Both the position numbers and the translations under genes were made by a program. From assembly GCA_035531675.1 (NCBI GenBank), contig DATKSL010000008.1, positions 1 to 64,000 on the forward strand: a stretch of DNA of 64,000 nt. Direction: 5' to 3'. Below are positions 1 to 6,940 of this stretch, piece by piece. Below the pieces are notes generated by a model that was not told the DNA's origin, searched no databases, and saw only the letters and a program-made list of their open reading frames with translations. How positions within the stretch are numbered: the stretch's first letter is position 1; each line of letters begins with the position of its first letter. This DNA is from JAJPIG01 sp035531675. Lineage in GTDB: Bacteria; Desulfobacterota; Binatia; Binatales; Binataceae.

Positions 1-1
1 T

Positions 2-1009
2 TGCGCTTCCTTCCGGACGCTGGTGATGACCGCGGCCGAACTCGCGCGCGCCTGTCCCTCCAGCGGATGGATCCAAACGGTCGTCAACAACAGCACCTGG
101 ACCGCGACCCTGTTGCCCGACCGCGGACAGGAAGAGGTCTTCGCCGACGATCCCGACGCACGCGCCTGCTCGGTCTACGCACCAGTCCCCAACGTGCGCG
201 CGGTCGATGGCGGGTTCGTGATCGGCGGGCGCTGGGACTACGCCTCGGGATGCTGGCATGCGACGTGGGCGGTGCTCGGCTTTCTCATCCCGGGCGCCGA
301 CGGCAAGGTCGCCGATCACGGCGTCGCAGTCATCCCGATGCGCGAGCTTTCGATCGAGGACACCTGGTTCGCCGCCGGGATGAAGGGCACCGGCTCGGCC
401 ACGATCATCGCCAACGAGGTCTTCGTGCCGCATCATCGGGTGCTCTCCTTCCCGCGCCTGCTCGCCGGCGAACGCCCCGCCCAACGCCATAACGGCGAGT
501 TCACCGACCGTCTCTCGATGATGCCGATCCTCGCGGTCAACCTGGTCGCGCCGCCGCTCGGGATGGCGCAGGCGGTGCTCGAGCTGGTGGCCGAGGGCAC
601 CCATCGACGCGGCGTGACGTACACGATCTATGGCCGCCAGAGCGACTCCGCCGTGGTGCATCATCAGATTGGCGAAGCCGCGCTCAAGCTCGACAGCGCC
701 TGGTTCCATACCTTGCGCGCCGCCGACGAGATCGATGCCGCGGCGCGTGCCGGGCGCCAGCTGGACTATCTGACGCGCGCGCGGATTCGCGGCGACGCCG
801 GCTACGCGGCGCGGCTGGTGCGCGAGGTGATCGATCAGCTTATCTCGATCGGCAGCTCGGCCGCCTTCGCCGAGGCGAATCCGCTGCAACGCTACTGGCG
901 CGACGCCAATCTCGCCAGCCGCCACGCCGCGCTGACGATCGGGCCGTGCCTGGAGATCTACGGCCGCGCCTTCCTGGGAATTTCGCCGAATATCACCGAA
1001 ATGATCTGA
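2..1009 (+). CDS. Acyl-CoA dehydrogenase-like flavin-dependent oxidoreductase/hydroxylase (5' partial)
   Basis: The reading frame is open to the left edge of the window, so the N-terminus lies outside it; an internal ATG occurs at 23 but codons before it already read as the family (CAFRTLVMTAAELARACPSSG). About 335 residues of an acyl-CoA dehydrogenase fold are visible: the FAD-binding beta domain with GGRWDYASGCWHATWAVLG and MKGTGSATIIANEVFVP, then the helical C-terminal domain ending in IYGRAFLGISPNITEMI. This pattern resembles the HsaA/HpaA-type monooxygenase branch (flavin-dependent hydroxylases of aromatic or steroid substrates that need a separate reductase) more than true acyl-CoA dehydrogenases. 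It heads a same-strand run with an SDR, an MBL hydrolase and a bicupin, consistent with aromatic catabolism. The substrate cannot be assigned. Confidence 0.8.
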   Translation, partial: CASFRTLVMTAAELARACPSSGWIQTVVNNSTWTATLLPDRGQEEVFADDPDARACSVYAPVPNVRAVDGGFVIGGRWDYASGCWHATWAVLGFLIPGADGKVADHGVAVIPMRELSIEDTWFAAGMKGTGSATIIANEVFVPHHRVLSFPRLLAGERPAQRHNGEFTDRLSMMPILAVNLVAPPLGMAQAVLELVAEGTHRRGVTYTIYGRQSDSAVVHHQIGEAALKLDSAWFHTLRAADEIDAAARAGRQLDYLTRARIRGDAGYAARLVREVIDQLISIGSSAAFAEANPLQRYWRDANLASRHAALTIGPCLEIYGRAFLGISPNITEMI

Positions 1010-1021
1010 CCCCGCCGCGCC

Positions 1022-1954
1022 ATGCCAGCGGAAAACCAGCCCGCGCGAGACCAACCGCACGTCGTAACCGGCGCCTTCGGCTACACCGGCGCGGCCATCG
1101 CGCGCCGTCTGCTACAGGCCGGGCGGCGCGTGCGCACCCTGACCAATCATCCGCGCGAGCCCAATCCGTTCGGCGCCGCGATCGAAGTCGCATCGCTCGA
1201 TTTCGCGGATTTCAAGGGCTTGGTCCGCAATCTCGAAGGCGCCGCCGCTTTCTACAACACCTACTGGCTTCGTTACCCGCTGCGCGGCGCGACTCATACC
1301 GACTCGGTCGAAAATACTCTCACCCTGATGCGGGCGGCGCGCGACGCCGGGGTCGGCAAATTCGTGCACGTGAGTATCACCAACGCGGCCCGGACCTCGC
1401 CGCTGTCGTACTTCCGCGGCAAGGGTGTGCTTGAGGAGGAGCTCGCAAACTCGGGATTGCCGTTCGCGATCCTGCGTCCGACCGTGATCTTCGGAGCGGG
1501 CGACGTTTTGATCAACAACATCGCCTGGATGCTGCGGCGCTTCCCGATCTTCGCAATTCCGGGCGCCGGCGACTACCGGCTGCAGCCGGTGTTCGTCGAG
1601 GATCTGGCCGAGATCGCAATTGCCGCGGCAGACGGGCGCGAGGATTCAATCATCGATGCGGCCGGTCCCGATGTCTACCGCTTCGACGAGCTGGTCCGGC
1701 TGATCGCGGATGCGGTTGGTAGCCGGGCGCGAATCGTGCGGGTGAATCCGGCGCTGGCGCTGGGCGCCGCGCGTCTGATCGGATTTCTGATGCGCGACGT
1801 GACGCTCACGAGCGACGAGATCGCGGGACTCACCTCCAACCTGCTGATCGCCAACGGCACGCCCGTCGGCCGCACACGCTTCTCCGAGTGGTTGCGGGCC
1901 AACGCCGATCAGCTCGGCACGCGTTACGCCTCCGAGCTGGCGCGCCGCCGCTGA
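1022..1954 (+). CDS. NAD(P)-binding atypical SDR / NmrA-like protein
   Basis: This 310-residue protein begins 12 bases after the flavoprotein stop. Near the N-terminus it carries a Rossmann nucleotide-binding turn TGAFGYTGAAIARRLL (about residues 16-31), followed by a second strand with RTLTNHP. The middle has FVHVSITNAARTSPLSYFRGK, where an SDR YxxxK-like Tyr and Lys are seen, and AILRPTVIFGAGDVLINNI. This is the extended/atypical SDR arrangement used by NAD(P)H-binding epimerases, complex I NDUFA9-like proteins and NmrA-like regulators. The position next to a flavin hydroxylase and two hydrolase/dioxygenase-type genes suggests a redox step in the same pathway, but no substrate motif is visible. 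The family call is firm; the specific function is unknown. Confidence 0.8.
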   Translation: MPAENQPARDQPHVVTGAFGYTGAAIARRLLQAGRRVRTLTNHPREPNPFGAAIEVASLDFADFKGLVRNLEGAAAFYNTYWLRYPLRGATHTDSVENTLTLMRAARDAGVGKFVHVSITNAARTSPLSYFRGKGVLEEELANSGLPFAILRPTVIFGAGDVLINNIAWMLRRFPIFAIPGAGDYRLQPVFVEDLAEIAIAAADGREDSIIDAAGPDVYRFDELVRLIADAVGSRARIVRVNPALALGAARLIGFLMRDVTLTSDEIAGLTSNLLIANGTPVGRTRFSEWLRANADQLGTRYASELARRR

Positions 1955-1996
1955 GCGCGGTTTGCAATCCGCGCCGACTCCGATCCAGTTTAGCCG

Positions 1997-2893
1997 ATGG
2001 CCGGCGTAACGCATCGATGGCAGGTCGGCGGCGTCCGTATCGGACGTCTGCCCGATCATCAGACAACGCTGTTCGGCGCTTTCCTGGTGCCAGAGTTCAC
2101 GGCCGAAAATATCCAGCGCGAGATCGACTGGCTGGCGCCGCATTTCGCCGCGCCCGACGGCCGCATCGGCCTCAGCTTCCACTCGCTGCTGGTGGAATCG
2201 GCCGGGCGAAAGATCGTCATCGACACCTGCATGGGCAACCATAAACCGCGCCCCACCCCGCTGTGGGACGCGCAGCTCGGCTGGCATCTGCGCCAGGGCG
2301 ATTATCTCGAGGGGCTGGTGGCGGCAGGCTTCGCGCGCGAAGCGGTCGACCTGGTGGTGCTGACGCATCTGCATGGCGATCACGTCGGCTGGAACACGAT
2401 GCTCGAGGGCGGGCGCTGGGTGCCGACCTTTCCCAACGCGCGCTACCTGATCGTGCGCGAGGAATGGGAGTTCTGGTCGCGCTCCGACGACCCCCACTTT
2501 CGCATCCCGCTGGAAGATTCGGTGCGGCCGGTGATCGCGGCCGGGATGGTCGAGTGGGTCGGCACCCGCCATCGCATCAACGATGAGCTGCGCCTCGAGC
2601 CAACCCCCGGCCATACCCACGCGCACGTAAGCGTCATTATCGAGTCGGGCGGCGCGCACGCGATCACCACCGGCGACCTGATTCATCATCCGCTGCAGTG
2701 CGCCCATCCGGACTGGAACTGCCGCTTCGATCTCGACCCGGCGCAGGCGCGGGCGACGCGTCGGGACTTTCTGCGGCGCGCGGCCGAGCACGATCTGCTG
2801 GTCTTCGGCACCCATTTTCCGGCGCCGTCGGCGGGCCGCGTCGTGCGGCATCACGACACGTTTCGATTCATCCCCGACTTCGGGTTAAGCTGA
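1997..2893 (+). CDS. MBL-fold metallo-hydrolase
   Basis: This is a 298-residue metallo-beta-lactamase-fold protein. The zinc motif HxHxDH is at residues 124-129 (HLHGDH); further ligands are seen in GHTHAH, in the TTGDLIHHP segment (bridging Asp) and in the C-terminal THFP histidine. All ligands of a dinuclear site are therefore present. The long insert before the metal motif and the FHSLLVESAGRKIVIDTCMGN opening resemble the lactonase/quorum-quenching and alkylsulfatase-like branch commonly annotated simply as MBL-fold hydrolase. It lies between an SDR and a gentisate-dioxygenase-like bicupin, so hydrolysis of a lactone or thioester intermediate is plausible but inferred. The ATG at 1997 fits the family start. 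Confidence 0.88.
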   Translation: MAGVTHRWQVGGVRIGRLPDHQTTLFGAFLVPEFTAENIQREIDWLAPHFAAPDGRIGLSFHSLLVESAGRKIVIDTCMGNHKPRPTPLWDAQLGWHLRQGDYLEGLVAAGFAREAVDLVVLTHLHGDHVGWNTMLEGGRWVPTFPNARYLIVREEWEFWSRSDDPHFRIPLEDSVRPVIAAGMVEWVGTRHRINDELRLEPTPGHTHAHVSVIIESGGAHAITTGDLIHHPLQCAHPDWNCRFDLDPAQARATRRDFLRRAAEHDLLVFGTHFPAPSAGRVVRHHDTFRFIPDFGLS

Positions 2894-2900
2894 ATTCGCC

Positions 2901-4013
2901 ATGGCAGATGCGAAACCATTGTTCGTCGATTGTTCCAATGAAACGCCGCGGCCGATGAATTTCTGGGCGCCGCTGGTGATGACCGGGGCGGAACTCGAGG
3001 CCGAGGCTGCGCGGCTGGCCGAGCTTGAGGTGCCGCGCGGCGGCCGGCGCCGCTCGCGAATCGTGCATCCCAGCGCGACCGCACCGGGGCTCGGCTTCGC
3101 GCCCGGAATCGAAGTGACGCTCAACGTCCTGCGGCCCGGCGACAGCACGATTCGCTACCGCCAGAATTCGAGCCAGGTCGCGATGTGTATCCGCGGCGCG
3201 GCGACCGCAACCGTCGGACGGCGCGGCCTCGCCTTCGAGCAATTCGACGTCTGGAACATCCCCTCGATGGAGGCCTATCGTTACGAGAACCGCGGCCCCG
3301 AACTCGCGGTCTTCCTGAGTTACAGCAACGCGCCGCTGCTGGAAAAGCTCGAGGTCCATTACGTCGAGGAAAACGTCGCCGAGCCCGCCGCCGCGGCGAT
3401 CACCGCCGTCCCGGCGACCAAGCGCGCCAAGGACTTTGCCGACGACCTCGCGCTCGGCGGCGACGGCGCGCGCCTGCTCGGCTACGAGCATCTGATCGAT
3501 ATCGACGTGGTGCCCTCGCGCGCGCTGCTATGGCCGTGGCGTGCGGTCGAGCAGTATCTCAGCCGGGTCGAGAAGCTGGGCGGCGCGGCCGGCAAAGCCT
3601 ATCGCGGACGCCATCTTTACCTGCTGTACAACCCCGCCACCGAGCGCCGCAACGGCACCACCCATGCGTTTTTCGCGACTATCGCTCAGTATCCGCCCAA
3701 CCGCGTCGACATTCCCCATCGGCACAGTTCGGCGGCGATCAACTATATTTTCGGCGGCAGCGGCCGCAGCGTCGTCGACGGCCATCGCTTCGAGTGGCAG
3801 GCGGGCGACATCATGCTGTCGGCGCCGGCCTGGGCGGTGCACAATCATGCCGCCGGTCCCGACGGCTGCCGGATCCTGACGGTTCAGGACCATCCGCTGC
3901 ATATCGCGATGGAGTCGTTGATCTGGCAGGAAACGCTCAAGGAGCCGGTGGTGAAACTCGGCACCGAAGTCGGCGCGCAAACCAACCTCGGCAAGCTGGT
4001 CGCGGGCGGCTGA
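2901..4013 (+). CDS. Bicupin, gentisate 1,2-dioxygenase-like; metal ligands only in the C-terminal cupin
   Basis: This 370-residue protein has two cupin domains. The C-terminal cupin (about residues 245-345) has a full metal-ligand pattern: PHRHSSAAINYIFGGSG, then a downstream VHNHA histidine. The N-terminal cupin (about 75-165) keeps the fold residues (RYRQNSSQVAMCIRGAATATV) but shows no HxH pair, so it probably does not bind metal. Classical gentisate 1,2-dioxygenases carry the iron in the N-terminal cupin, so this arrangement is swapped. It starts 8 bases after the MBL hydrolase and likely shares its transcript. An aromatic ring-cleavage role is a family inference; a non-catalytic or different dioxygenase role is possible. 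Confidence 0.8.
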   Translation: MADAKPLFVDCSNETPRPMNFWAPLVMTGAELEAEAARLAELEVPRGGRRRSRIVHPSATAPGLGFAPGIEVTLNVLRPGDSTIRYRQNSSQVAMCIRGAATATVGRRGLAFEQFDVWNIPSMEAYRYENRGPELAVFLSYSNAPLLEKLEVHYVEENVAEPAAAAITAVPATKRAKDFADDLALGGDGARLLGYEHLIDIDVVPSRALLWPWRAVEQYLSRVEKLGGAAGKAYRGRHLYLLYNPATERRNGTTHAFFATIAQYPPNRVDIPHRHSSAAINYIFGGSGRSVVDGHRFEWQAGDIMLSAPAWAVHNHAAGPDGCRILTVQDHPLHIAMESLIWQETLKEPVVKLGTEVGAQTNLGKLVAGG

Positions 4014-4026
4014 CCCCCGCTTCAGA

Positions 4027-4569
4027 TCACCGCGGTATCGGCGTCAATTTCGAATTGGTCGCGGCGGCCGGCGCGAAGCTCGGCGCGCCACCGGCGCCGC
4101 CCTTCTGTGAGAACTCGCCGGTCACCGGCGCTACCGTCAGTATCGAGCTGACCATCCCGCTTTCGCTTCTCAGGTAGGCGGTCGACGGCGCGGGCGTATA
4201 GACCAGCACCGGCACGACTCCTTCCAGCTGGAAAATCCTGAGCGGATTGAATCCGGTCGGCTGATTGACGGTACCCAGGCTCACCGCTTCCCGGCCGATC
4301 ACGACGATTTCGGGTACGAAGATCTTTCCGCGCTCGCCGCGCAGGCTGTAGCTTCCCGGCGGCAGGTCAGCCTGGAAAGCGCCATGGTTGCTGGTCGGCG
4401 CCATGTAGATGTCGCGGGTGGCGTGGTTCTGGAAATGGAGCTGACGGCCTGCGATCTGTCCGCCAGGATCGGAGAGCACTCCGCTCACCTGAGCCGCGCG
4501 AACATTGAAACCGCCGCAGAGCAGCGCGAGGATGGTGACGAGGACCGGGATCGAACTTTTTCGCATCAC
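4027..4569 (-). CDS. Secreted protein with carboxypeptidase-regulatory-like (beta-sandwich) domain
   Basis: This is a 180-residue protein with a clear Sec signal peptide (MMRKSSIPVLVTILALLCGG, cleavage near NVRAA). The mature part reads as one small beta-sandwich of the carboxypeptidase regulatory-like/prealbumin type: VSGVLSDPGGQIAGRQLHFQN, then a Gly/Pro turn PPGSYSLRG. That domain also caps the N-terminus of the TonB-dependent receptor at 6941-9352. The C-terminus is low-complexity (GGAGGAPSFAPAAAT). It converges with the bicupin on the other strand and is divergent from the ArsC gene, with 91 bp between their starts. Function is not known; a periplasmic or surface-exposed binding role is the reasonable guess. 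Confidence 0.65.
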   Translation of the reverse strand: MMRKSSIPVLVTILALLCGGFNVRAAQVSGVLSDPGGQIAGRQLHFQNHATRDIYMAPTSNHGAFQADLPPGSYSLRGERGKIFVPEIVVIGREAVSLGTVNQPTGFNPLRIFQLEGVVPVLVYTPAPSTAYLRSESGMVSSILTVAPVTGEFSQKGGAGGAPSFAPAAATNSKLTPIPR

Positions 4570-4660
4570 GCTACCGCTCCCAAGGGTTCATCGACACGCG
4601 CTTGATTTCATATCGCGGCGGCGCTCCAAAATCTATTCCGGAATACGACAGGAGGAAAGC

Positions 4661-5011
4661 ATGGCACGCATCACAATCTACCATAACCCGGGCTGAGGAC
4701 AGTCGCGCGGCGCTCATCGAATCCTGAGCGACCGCGGCGTCGAGTTCGACGCCATCGAATACTTGAAGCATCCACTCGACCGCGCCACGCTGGTGCGGAT
4801 CCTTACGATGCTCGAGTCGCCGCCGGCCGAACTGGTGCGCAAGGACAAGCGCTTCGCCGAGCTCGGACTCAAGGCTGAGGATTACGTCGATCGCGACCCG
4901 GTGATCGAGCTGCTGCTGAAACATCCGGAGCTGATGCAACGACCGATTGTGATTCGCGGCCAGCGCGCGATTATCGCGCGGCCCGGCGAGAAAGTGCTGG
5001 AGCTGCTGTAG
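4661..5011 (+). CDS. arsC: ArsC-family arsenate reductase, candidate selenoprotein (in-frame TGA at the catalytic Cys12 position)
   Basis: An ATG at 4661, six bases behind a strong AGGAGG (4650-4655), opens MARITIYHNPG; the next codon is TGA (4694-4696), and the frame then continues uninterrupted as GQSRGAHRIL... to 5011. Read through, the product is 116 residues and aligns without gaps to plasmid R773 ArsC as I know it: TGA falls on catalytic Cys12, and Arg60, Arg94 (QRPIV) and Arg107 (ARPGE) are all kept at the same numbers. These are the oxyanion-binding arginines of glutaredoxin-dependent arsenate reductase. A hairpin follows the TGA (separate entry). No ars genes adjoin it. Alternatives are an 11-residue peptide from a degraded gene, or a sequencing error; the intact downstream frame and conserved site argue against both. 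Confidence 0.8.
4706..4736 (+). promoter_or_regulatory. Candidate bacterial SECIS hairpin for the ArsC selenoprotein
   Basis: Downstream of the in-frame TGA, CGCGG CGCTCA (4706-4716) can pair with TGAGCG A CCGCG (4725-4736): an 11-bp stem with one bulged A at 4731 and an 8-nt loop TCGAATCC (4717-4724). The loop starts 20 nt after the TGA, inside the roughly 16-37 nt window reported for bacterial SECIS elements. A G is the third loop base, slightly off the common rule of a G in the first two. The fold was made by eye; no energy was computed. Confidence 0.5.
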
Positions 5012-5013
5012 CG

Positions 5014-5739
5014 CTAGCGCACCGTGATCGGGATGCGCAGATCGAATTCCGAGGCCACCGCCACGCCGTTGCGCATCGCCGGGAAGAAGCGCCACTGCTT
5101 GAGCGTATCGATCAGGATGGCGTTGAGCGACGGATTATCAGTCGGCTTGGTCAGCGCCACTTCGACCGTGCCGTCGGGCGCAACCTTGAAATGCGCGACC
5201 GCGACGGCGTTGAAGATTTCGTCGCGCAGATCGTCGGGAATCGCCGGCGTCGGCGCGTAGATCGCGCGGGCGCCGGCGTTGTCGCTGCCCAGTCCAGCGC
5301 CCGATCCGCTGCCGCTGCCGCCGCTGACTCCGGGACGTGCGGCGCGGCTCGGCGCAGCGGCGGCCGGCGGCGTCTCGACGTGCTTCGCGGTGCCGTTAGC
5401 CGACGGCGGCGCCAACGGCATCACCGGCTTGGGCGGCGCCCGGTGATGAACCGGATGAAACACGTGCGGATGGGGCCGCACGATCGGTTTCGGCGTGGCC
5501 GGCACGCGGGCCGGCGCCGGCGCCGCCGGCCCGCCCTGCAGGCCGGGCCGCGGCAGCTCGACGATCCGCGCCTGCACGGGAGTCAATTCGGGCGGCGGTG
5601 GCGCGGTCCGCTCCAGGAGCCGTGAAAATCCGAACAGGATAGCGGTCCAAAGGACCACCGCCAGCGGCACGATCCAGAGCAGGCGCCGCCGCGGATCGTC
5701 GAAGTCGAACGGCGCGGCCGCAGTGGCGCCGTCTTTCAT
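5014..5739 (-). CDS. tonB: TonB-family energy transducer
   Basis: This 241-residue protein has one N-terminal membrane segment (LLWIVPLAVVLWTAILFGF, about residues 18-36). A long Pro/Ala-rich periplasmic spacer follows (VRPHPHVFHPVHHRAPPKP), then a Gly/Ser stretch and a C-terminal TonB domain (AVAHFKVAPDGTVEVALTKPTDNPSLNAILIDTLKQWRFFPAMRNGVAVASEFDLRIPI). This is the normal TonB layout: the C-terminal domain contacts the TonB box of an outer-membrane receptor and transmits energy from ExbB/ExbD. Its start overlaps the exbD stop by 4 bp, so it is the last gene of an exbB-exbD-tonB operon directly downstream of the receptor gene. The spacer has several HxH-like pairs, which might bind metal; that is speculative. 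Confidence 0.88.
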   Translation of the reverse strand: MKDGATAAAPFDFDDPRRRLLWIVPLAVVLWTAILFGFSRLLERTAPPPPELTPVQARIVELPRPGLQGGPAAPAPARVPATPKPIVRPHPHVFHPVHHRAPPKPVMPLAPPSANGTAKHVETPPAAAAPSRAARPGVSGGSGSGSGAGLGSDNAGARAIYAPTPAIPDDLRDEIFNAVAVAHFKVAPDGTVEVALTKPTDNPSLNAILIDTLKQWRFFPAMRNGVAVASEFDLRIPITVR

Positions 5740-6137
5740 TGGCGCCGCACCGCGATCAGAAAATGTTCCACCCCGGCGCGCCGCGCCTGGAGCATCGCCT
5801 GCACCACGATTCCCTCCGGCGCCGCGCTGTCGGCATTCACCACCACCCCGGGGTCGTGCGGGCTCAGCATCGGCCGGAGCGTCGCCGCCATCGTTTCCAG
5901 CGTGACCGGGGTCTTGTCGAGGAACAGCTTGGCGTCGCGGGTGACGGTCAGCGTGACCGGTTCGCGATGATTCAGGTTCGGTGCGTCGCCCTGCGGGAGA
6001 TTGACCCGCAGCGAGTTGAGACTCTGCATCGACAGCGACGCCAGCATGAAGGTCACCAGCAGAAAGAACATCACATCGATCATCGGGATGATCTCGATGC
6101 GGCCGCGGCGATAACTTCGCGCCCTGCGGAGTTTCAT
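5736..6137 (-). CDS. exbD: ExbD/TolR-family biopolymer transport protein
   Basis: This 133-residue protein has the ExbD topology: a short basic cytoplasmic N-terminus (MKLRRARSYRRGRIEIIPMID), a single membrane helix (VMFFLLVTFMLASL), and a periplasmic domain ending in HFLIAVRRQ. The conserved membrane Asp is seen in PMIDVMFFLL (D25-equivalent), which carries the proton-motive-force coupling. The ATG at 6137 gives the family N-terminus; an in-frame extension upstream overlaps exbB and is not used. The gene starts 2 bp after exbB and overlaps tonB by 4 bp, which indicates translational coupling of a complete TonB motor. Confidence 0.9.
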   Translation of the reverse strand: MKLRRARSYRRGRIEIIPMIDVMFFLLVTFMLASLSMQSLNSLRVNLPQGDAPNLNHREPVTLTVTRDAKLFLDKTPVTLETMAATLRPMLSPHDPGVVVNADSAAPEGIVVQAMLQARRAGVEHFLIAVRRQ

Positions 6138-6139
6138 CG

Positions 6140-6826
6140 TCAGGCTCGCCCGCCGCGCGTCGATAGCGGCTCCAGCGGCGCTACCTTGCCAGGCTCGCCG
6201 CCTTCCTGATCGAGCCGGATATGGTCGACCAGGCGCGAGCCGAGGCGTTCCATGCTGTCGAGCGCCTGCGACTGTACGCGGGCGAAGAAGTTGAAGCCGA
6301 ACAGCGCGAAGATCGCAATCAGCAGGCCGAGCGCGGTCGAGATCAAAGCCTCGGCCACACCCGCAGTAACCTGGGTTGGCGCCACCAGGCCCGAGCCGCC
6401 GATCACCTTGAAGGCCCCCATCATGCCGGTGATGGTCCCCAGCAGACCCATCAGCGGCGCCGCCGTCACGATCGTCTCCAGCATCCACAGACCGCGGCTC
6501 AGCGTCCGTTCGATGCTGCCGGCCTCGTCGCCGGCGCGCGCTTCCACCCACCAGGCCGGTTGATGGTGATTCTTCGTAATCACCCCCAGAAAGCGGTTAT
6601 AAGCGTTGTGCGCGCTCAGCCCCTCGAGCTGACGCTCGAGCTGGTCCCAGGCAAAGCCGTAGGTCGCGACCAGCGCCGGCACCGCGGCCGGCAGCCGCAG
6701 GCATCGGCGGTAGGCCACCGCGCGGTCCAGGATGATGATAAACGCCAGCACCCCGACCGCCAGCAGCGGATAGACCATCGGCCCGCCGTAACTCAGGGCC
6801 TCCCAGGCGCCGGCTATACCGGGCAT
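6140..6826 (-). CDS. exbB: MotA/TolQ/ExbB-family proton channel protein
   Basis: This 228-residue protein has three membrane segments: MVYPLLAVGVLAFIIILDR near residues 16-35, then LETIVTAAPLMGLLGTITGMMGAF and ALISTALGLLIAIFALFGFNFFA. The GLLGTITGM motif with the following helix is the ExbB/TolQ signature and forms the proton channel pentamer around ExbD. It sits between the TonB-dependent receptor (114 bp upstream) and exbD (2 bp downstream). ExbB rather than TolQ is favoured because tonB and a receptor are in the cluster and no tolA, tolB or pal is present. Confidence 0.9.
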   Translation of the reverse strand: MPGIAGAWEALSYGGPMVYPLLAVGVLAFIIILDRAVAYRRCLRLPAAVPALVATYGFAWDQLERQLEGLSAHNAYNRFLGVITKNHHQPAWWVEARAGDEAGSIERTLSRGLWMLETIVTAAPLMGLLGTITGMMGAFKVIGGSGLVAPTQVTAGVAEALISTALGLLIAIFALFGFNFFARVQSQALDSMERLGSRLVDHIRLDQEGGEPGKVAPLEPLSTRGGRA

Positions 6827-6940
6827 AGGATGCCCTCCCCGGCTCGGCGATACCGCTTGAATCGATTAGTCATTGATGGATTCCTCACACTACTCAGTTT
6901 GACTACTAACGTATCATCGACAGAATAAGCTATTTTTCTT

